A stretch of DNA of 64,000 nt from Chrysaora quinquecirrha. Its lineage: Eukaryota; Cnidaria; Scyphozoa; Semaeostomeae; Pelagiidae. The translations under genes and the position numbers were made by a program. Location: contig JACTAT010000037.1 of assembly GCA_014526335.1 (NCBI GenBank), positions 62,001-126,000 on the forward strand, written 5' to 3'. How positions within the stretch are numbered: the stretch's first letter is position 1; each line of letters starts with the position of its first letter. Under the pieces are notes generated by a model. That model had not been told where the DNA came from and made no database searches. It worked only from the letters and a program-made list of their open reading frames with translations. Shown one piece after another: positions 57,371-64,000 of this stretch.

Positions 57371-57684
57371 TTAAATTTTAAATCAAAGTGTGCTTGCACA
57401 TTCCAAAACTGGTATTTCTTCCACTTGTGATTCATGCTTGAATGCAAACAGGTGATAACTTGATGTTGTCTTTGTTGGCTTTTTGAGGTTTCCTGCTTAA
57501 TTGTAGACTATTTTATGTGTGTATGTACGGCTCTTAGACAATTCTTGTTTTTCTGAGCTCTGACAAGTTGCGATTGTATATTATGTTCCGGAAACTGATG
57601 ATTTAGTTTGAGGTAGATATTCTTTATTGATTTATTTGCATGTTAAGGGTGGTGAATCTTACTTGATGTTAGCAGCTCACAGGT

Positions 57685-57836
57685 TGTTGAGCAAAAGAAT
57701 GATGATCTGAAAACCTTAGTCTAAGCCCTAACCTCATATCTTTCCAATTTTAAAATGAGGCTGACACTCTGAAAGCTAAAAATAACTCTTTAGAGAGCAG
57801 TCTTTCTGAATTAAAGAAATTGCTAATTATAAATTG
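57685..57836 (+). pseudogene. coiled-coil remnant
   Basis: Two frames give 'VVEQKNDDLKTLV' and, after a one-base shift, 'NEADTLKAKNNSLESSLSEL', a heptad-like helical pattern. It may be a LINE ORF1 fragment comparable with 568-774, but no other part of a LINE is nearby. Confidence 0.3.
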
Positions 57837-58797
57837 ATAAAGCAAAAATATCCAAACGTCCAAAGACATGTTTTTTCATGATAACCATGTAGCGTGCGGA
57901 CATATTTCCTGTGCCCGGATAGTTGAAAGGAAAGTGATGTCAATTCACTTTAGATTGATTCGTTTTTTTGTTTGTTCTCGTGTATTGATTTTAATTTTTC
58001 CTTTTCTGCTACTAAATTGTTAAACGTGTGTGCCGTGGCAGATCTGACTAACTTGTGGCAAAGATGACTATGACGTATACCTTATAAAGAACCAATGGCT
58101 GGTCTATGTTCATGTGACGTACATTTCTTCTGTTCATTCTTGCAGGGGGCTTTCAGCTCGGGCAAGACAACAGCAGCAGAGGATTTTTTCGCAGAAAGCG
58201 AAGGTCCATCAGCATGATGGTGAAATGTGTTTGCTGTGGGAAGACAACTACAAACCATGTCTTTATTTCTACAGTAGTGGTGGTTACTGTTGCAATATTT
58301 TACAATGGGTTATGCATGTGCTACCTTTTTAGCATGTTTTTGAATGACTTGATCTTTAGCTTGTCAGAGCAAGAGCATCTGCCTAATCCTAGATATCTCA
58401 AGGCTAGGCCCAGGCGAGGCGAGATGGCTTGTCGGATTTTTCCGATTGGTATGGATTGGCATAATATCTGTTTTTGACAGCGAATTTCACAAAAGGGAGT
58501 GTGCAGAGTATGGAGAAATGCAGAAAAAATAATCAAATAGGCAACTTGACTGTACTTGAAAGATGAGCTATCTATCTAGTATTATGTATTTCAATTGATT
58601 AACTGCTGATCGACCATATATTTACAAACCAAGAGAACTACAGAAGACAAGTGAATGGAATTATTAAAGTTTCAGGAAATCAATTACTGAGATGAAGTTT
58701 GTTGCTGGATTTCTTCTGAAATTAATTAAAAGAGCTTCACATAGTTCTCTTAATAACAAAATGAGGCGTGGTTGGCAGCTAAATGCATAGAACTGCT

Positions 58798-60119
58798 TCA
58801 AGCTTGTGTGCTTGCTAACAGACTACTGATTACTGTCTTCTCATCTTCAATCATTGCCATATTGTATATGGAGATGATTTCCAGAACAGGCAGTTCCACT
58901 GTCAGTTGTAAACAATCAACTAAAGGCATTGAAGAATCTCTACAATTTGGTCCAATTTCAATGAACCTGTAGTGTAAAATTCAGCATTAATGTATTTGCT
59001 ACTGTATGCATTATTATAATCAAAGATAATTAAGTAAGGAGGCATAGAAAATGCAATAATGTATTTTCTTTGCCTCCTTATTATACTGAAACATAGAAAT
59101 GGAGTTAGAAAAACTTTTTGCCCCCCCCCTCCATTTTAACACTGCAGAATATGTTTTCCCATTACATTTACCCAGCATTTTTTACTTTCTTCAGAAATGC
59201 ACATTGTTTGAAACAAATGAAAGAAAATTCATACCAAAATTAGATGACAAGCCAAAAAAATCCCTGACAGAAAATTCATCAAAATATAAAAAGCAATAAG
59301 TTATTATTAATCATTGAGAACGGCAATGAGAATAAATATAGCAATTTCCTCATTACCTCAAGTGCACTAGCTGCTCAGTGAAATCAAGGTCAATCCTCCC
59401 ACATTGCACAAAGGAGAAGTGCTCCAATGTCGTTAATTTTGGTACAAGATATAGAGATTCAGCAACTCCGTGTTCAGGGCAGCTCTGGATATCCAATGGA
59501 TATCCAATATCCAAATATGTATGTAAAGATTAAACTTATTAGATTATCAAAATTAAACTAATTACTAGAATGCACAGAAAAAGGTTTCTTTAGATAGTTG
59601 CTGAGAAGCAGGTTGTTGATGTAATAAACCTATTTTTGTTTAAGTAGCTAATCTGAAAATCAATTTTCCTACCTTATTGTCTACAAAGGAGTTGTGTCCC
59701 AGAGAGATATATATCAAGTTCTTTTTGCTTGAAAAAAAGTTGTATAATCCCACTGACGATAGACGATTGCAGTAGCTAAGGTTAATCGTCTTTACATCAT
59801 TTTTTGATGTAATAAGCTGCAAGTCTTCGTCTGTCAAAGAGTTGCCGGTGAAATCAAAGTGTGAAAGCTGCTGAAGATATCCTCTTGGTTGAGCAACCTC
59901 CTTTTCCAGTAAAGCCTGGAGGCTTTCTATACGATTACAGCAAAACACACGATTCTTCAATACTTTGTTAGTTAAATAAATTCTTATAATTTGCAAGAAG
60001 CCTCTTAAACCATCTTCAGCCGATTCAAAAAGTAGAAGATCTAACAGCGGAATAAAGCTCAGGATTTGCTGGCGAGGAATTAATGGCAAGTTGACAATTT
60101 TTCGAATAAGGTTCTCCAT
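58798..60119 (-). CDS. leucine-rich-repeat protein, three exons, apparently intact
   Basis: Exon 1 60119-59673, exon 2 59484-59357, exon 3 58966-58798 on the minus strand; introns of 188 and 390 bases have GT..AG borders (donors AAG|GTAGG and GAG|GTAAT, acceptors ending CCAG and CTACAG). Lengths 447, 128 and 169 join in frame to 247 residues ending in TGA. Exon 1 has a hydrophobic N-terminal helix region ('LPLIPRQQILSFIPLLDLLL', F-box-like in place but not clearly one) and LRRs ('LSHFDFTGNSLTDEDLQLIT', 'VKTINLSYCNRLSSVGLYNF', 'LIYISLGHNSF'). Exon 2 continues 'LVPKLTTLEHFSFVQCG', exon 3 'LPVLEIISIYN'. Such cysteine-containing LRRs resemble AMN1/FBXL proteins, often ubiquitin-ligase adaptors; that role is only a possibility. 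No stops or frameshifts, unlike every transposon gene here. Confidence 0.65.
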
Positions 60120-60298
60120 CTCTGTCGGTTCGTGTTCTTTGGTTTGTGTTTTCGATGTAATGAATGAAGCTTTTTTTTATAGGTCCGTTTCGTGAAAAGT
60201 GATCACTTCCTTATTAACAAGACATTCATTTGTCTGATAGAATGCGTTTCCGCTATCGCCCCCTTAAGAACTCTGTCATAATTATTTACAGAAAACAC

Positions 60299-60693
60299 GC
60301 TTTTTTTTATAAGGAACCTACCTCAAGGCCTAGTTCTTACAGTTCCTTATTTTTGGGCCTCTTTTGAGGCCTCTTTTGAGGCAATTGTAGTTCCAAAAGT
60401 TCCTTAATAGTTCCTTAATTTCAACTCCACATACAGTGGTCTTAACAATAAAAGAGAGACATAAATACATTTACTCAAAGAAACATTGGATACATGCTTA
60501 ACGTACAATTTATGTGATTTTCGACTGCAAATGAATGGAACCGACTCTCTAATTCTTGATTATTTGCAATGATAAAAGTATTCAACATTAAAAAGTTCCT
60601 TAATAATTTTCTCTTTAGTAGTATAAGTTCTTTAAATTTTCGGGCCTTCTACATGTAGGTTCCTTATAAAGTGGTTCCTTATAAAAAAAAAGC
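60299..60693. mobile_element. 395-bp MITE with 20-bp terminal inverted repeats
   Basis: Left end 'gcttttttttataaggaacc' at 60299-60318; right end at 60673-60693 is its complement with one extra A. 'ttccttat' and 'ttccttaa' motifs recur inside (for example 60352, 60399 and 60660), and the left half has a tandem 'gcctcttttgag' at 60358-60382. It sits about 180 bases upstream of the LRR gene start. No target duplication identified. Confidence 0.75.
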
Positions 60694-61024
60694 AGGTACA
60701 GCGTTTACCAATAATATGCTATCCTATTAATCAAGCATGAATAAATCGAAACCAAATCAAGGTTTTAATCAATGAAAGATGCGGTTCCCGGCAACCCGAA
60801 GAAGGGGCCTCGTTGAGGTCGAGGTTGAGGTCATTAGGCTATACATTCCTTATCGCCCCATGCTGAAAATGAAGGCCAAACGCGCATCGACGCGCATACG
60901 CGATAATTTGAAATCATCCACTTCCAGCTATAATCTCTGCCATAAGAAGTGGGAATTTCTTAAGAAATAGAAACAATTTCATGCCCATCTAGCCATCCCT
61001 CTTTCATATCCCACTTTCATATCA

Positions 61025-62009
61025 TGCATTTCATAAAGAAGTAACATTGAGATCGGGGAGTGGGGAATTGGGCACAATTAGCTAGGCTTTTTTGTGGGGT
61101 AAGTAAAAATACATAGGAATGTCCCTTTTCACAAGTCCTTAGGGGGAAGATTGTAGTCTTGCATTTCTTCGTCATCTTTGGCTGCTTCAGCAATTGAATG
61201 GATTTATTCACCCAACCTGGGGCCCGCGGAGGACTTTTGCTATAAAATAAGAGGTCTGCCTACTATACAAGACAAAATCTCTTGTAAAAAATATTTCAAA
61301 ACATGTATAAGTATTATCAAAAGTATTTAATAAATACATAAATATTTCATAAGCTTTTTATTTGTGAGGAATTTTGTGAACCTTTAAGTTTTAGTCCAAA
61401 AATCATTTCTGGGCGTGGTGGCCATTTTTTGAAAGCGCAAGTATTTGGTTCTTCACATAAGTGGTGCAAATTGTAGGGTTAGCTTTATTAGGTTCGTTTA
61501 GTTTAATTATGATTTGGGATTGGGACACCAATGTTTTCTTAAAATCAGTAAAGGAAAGGGAGTAAACGAACTCAGGCACTTTTAGGTAGCAAAAGGAAGC
61601 TCGGTGAAATTATGCTGCAATTGATTTTGTCCAAAGATATTGTTTTAAAAACGTTCAGCATTGCTACCCTGCGTTACTTGATTTTGATGATTTTACAAAT
61701 TTTTCGAAGCAGTGTTGGGTGTGGTCACTAACCGATGTATGATTATTAACCTTAACTTGACCTACAGATTGCAATAGTGAGGTAGAGGCTACTCGGTCAG
61801 CGGCTACTGCTTGAAAATGACCTCTCTGGATCTTATAAACCTGTTTAGAGAACAAGGCAATTTTGGGTAGAAAAAATCCATTCAAGTGCTGATGCAACCA
61901 AAGGTTACGAAGAAATGCAACACTCCAATCTTCGCCATAAGGTCTTGTGAAAAGGGAAATTCCTATCTATTTTTACTTATATCTCAATATTATTTCTTTA
62001 TGAAATGCA
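61025..62009. mobile_element. foldback element with 150-190-bp arms
   Basis: Left arm 61025-61216 and right arm 61863-62009 are reverse complements: for instance 'tgcatttcataaagaa' at 61025 against 'ttctttatgaaatgca' ending 62009, and 'cccttttcacaagtcctta' against its complement near 61945. The left arm has about 50 extra bases (61053-61100). The 650-base centre has no coding signal. A non-autonomous DNA element is likely. Confidence 0.75.
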
Positions 62010-63448
62010 GTGTTGGATATTAAAATTGGGAAATGAGGGGTCATGAAATTTTTCGATCTCTAAAGAAATTGTCAGTTATCGGGAAGATTATAGCATTATA
62101 ACTGGCTATCAAATGATGCCGATCAAGATCAAGGCAAAAGTTTAGTTTTCTTTTTAAGTTCTTCTACACAAATTTCAGTTTGTTTGTTAGTCTTCCGTTA
62201 ATCTACGAAAAATCTAAATGAAACTCCTGTTTCTCGCAAGTTGCTATTCCACATACTGTGCACAAACGCCACAAACCATAGTTAATAGAAAGGGTCCCTT
62301 TCTATCAACTTTGCGCAAACGAAGCACATCTTTTTTCAATGTGCTCCTCAGGTTCAGAATGAGACCACTCTATCCTGTCAATCAGTATAGGAAGGGAATC
62401 TTCCCTATCTGGCATGAAAATGAAAGGCACATGAGACAAGATCTCAAATACTTTCATTTGAATAGATAGCACCAGAGCATCACCCGTTGGAAGCGAAAAA
62501 TATTTCCGATTTATTTGACTTGTTAGCATTTATTTGCAAATTGGTGTACTTGCTTTAACGTTTTTAATGAGAACGTTCATTCGGCAGAATAAACTTTGGT
62601 ACAATAAGTATATGCTACTTAAAATTTCTATCGATACAGGTATGTAAGATTCAGAGAAGGGAAAACAAAGACAAGACCCCCAAGTTCTCTCCTTCCATCT
62701 CTATGTGCCCCAGAGGAGACTTCCAAATTATAGACAGGGGGACTCAATCAAAGCAAAAGTCAAGTACCCTAAAAAAGTAAAAGCCACTTATTTTTCAAGT
62801 TACCTAATAAATTTTCTGTATTATAGAATCACGGTATATACGCACTGTATTTAGGATGCTGTTTATGTGCTCCACGGCAAGTTGGAACTGAATCGCCACG
62901 AAGACAAATTCATCCCATAAATAATTTTGACTTATGCAGTGACCCAAAAATAATAATTTCAAAAATATCTTTGAAAAAAATCGATTCATATTTTCCTCCA
63001 CCCAAAAAAGCCATTTTTAATGCCCAAAAAAGCAGCTAGACCGAGCCTAATTCCCCAGTTGTGTTCCCCTGTTGTTCGCATTCACTGCTCGGGAGCAAGT
63101 AAGGAACTGGACACTCTTCAAAAAATTTCCATTCATCCTTCGCTGATTCGAGCATGCAATTTATTGAGAAAAAGGATCACAAGAAGCTTCGAAAACAAAG
63201 TTTTGTTAAAAATGCTGCGCTACACGGCGAACGAGCACTAAAAGGTGTGGTCAAATATATTGCACAGAGCGCGGGGGGGAACTGCCATAGGTAACTAACT
63301 AAACGGGATACTGCCGCTCATGAGGATGGGTTTTAGAGCATCCAAATGAGGAAAATGAGGATCGACAGCTGTGTTTCAAGGGATTACTTTCCTCTACTTT
63401 GGCCAAATTGAAGACAACATTTTTGGATATCTTTTTAGTTGTTTTGAC
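62010..63448. other. no recognisable gene
   Basis: A minus-strand frame at 62529-62305 ('FEILSHVPFIFMPDREDSL') could be an exon but has no known motif. Rest featureless. Confidence 0.4.
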
Positions 63449-64000
63449 CAGTGGCGTCACCACGGGGTGGACTGGGGTGGACATGTGCACCCCAGTCCTC
63501 TCAGACATTGATTTTCCAATTCTTCGAAATCCGTAATAATATTTACTGGGGCGCAAGATTTTCAACAAAAGTGGAATGAGCTCACTTCTCCCGACATTGT
63601 ATGCATTGGTGAAAATCAGTCCAACTTTACCAGTCACAGTGGCATCGTGTGAAACATCACATGATTTTGTGCTGTTAACAATCAAAAAGACTGTCACAAA
63701 AACATGGTCTTTAAGTTTTGAATGCTGTCAATTCAAAAACTTTCCGTTGTTGTTACGTCGTTGTTATATCTGTCAGTGGGATGATTTTTGCAAGCTAGTA
63801 GTAAATAGTTGATCTTTGCTTGTTTCTTTTTCATCTTAGGATGATTTAGAATGGGCGTTGGCCAGCTTTTCTGAGCGTTAGAAGGGCGTTGCCCCAAAAA
63901 TTTTTCCCCGGGTTACGCCCCCAAACCCCCAAGAATTTTTGTCCAGCCCAGTAATTTTAGTCTGGGAACGCAACTGGGTTTGACTACCATTCAGTGTGGC
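63449..64000. mobile_element. MITE-like sequence related to 53815-54285, runs off the window
   Basis: Starts 'cagtggcgtcaccacgggg', close to the left end at 53815, and contains 'gaagggcgttgccccaaaaa' at 63881, matching 54199. Its right end was not found. Confidence 0.45.

Noticed and set aside
63299..63697. 132-codon minus-strand frame as a gene
   Set aside because: It runs across the start of a MITE-like sequence, and I recognise no domain; chance or element-derived sequence is likelier.

Overview
Eukaryotic, animal-type DNA: AT-rich, long non-coding stretches, short introns with GT..AG borders, and a dense, layered population of decayed transposable elements. The mixture (CR1/Jockey-like LINEs, Penelope-like fragments, a copia element, Harbinger, Tc1/mariner, MULE-FLYWCH, P-element/THAP9-like, hAT/ZMYM-like, Helitron, SWIM-YqaJ genes, and a multicopy Cys-rich gene family I associate with corals and other cnidarians) suggests a marine invertebrate, most likely a cnidarian. 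That placement is inference from element families recalled from memory; no database search was possible.

Layout. 0-5 kb: LINE ORF1/endonuclease remnants, a Penelope fragment, an OTU-like exon and a hAT pseudogene. 6-8 kb: a helix-turn-helix ORF and a foldback element whose right arm has expanded into a minisatellite. 8.5-11.5 kb: a long decayed Cys-rich gene of unnamed family, then a minus-strand SWIM/YqaJ gene. 12.5-14.5 kb: Tc1/mariner with long inverted repeats, then head-to-head Penelope fragments. 19-20.8 kb: P-element-like pseudogene. 21-24.6 kb: MULE/FLYWCH block, copy A. 26-27 kb: Helitron helicase with an intron. 27.3-29.5 kb: LINE. 30.8-31.5 kb: another Penelope piece. 32-38.8 kb: second copies of the foldback repeat, the SWIM/YqaJ gene and the MULE block, in the same order and orientation. 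39.3-44.1 kb: an intron-containing DDE integrase gene split by a LINE. 44.2-48.5 kb: copia retrotransposon with an intact 687-codon RT/RNase H reading frame. 51.5-56.3 kb: a SWIM gene split by a Harbinger element (HARBI1 plus SANT partner). 56.3-57.4 kb: a piggyBac-type MITE with TTAA flanks. 58.8-60.1 kb: a leucine-rich-repeat gene whose three exons join without stops, the only plausible intact host gene. 60.3-64 kb: further MITEs and foldbacks.

There are no operons. The window reads as a transposon graveyard with nested insertions whose order can partly be deduced: the LINE went into the integrase gene, the Harbinger into the SWIM gene, and a hAT-like MITE into MULE copy B. Reading frames were compared by eye, so stop and frameshift positions are good to a few bases. 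Family names rest on motif recognition.
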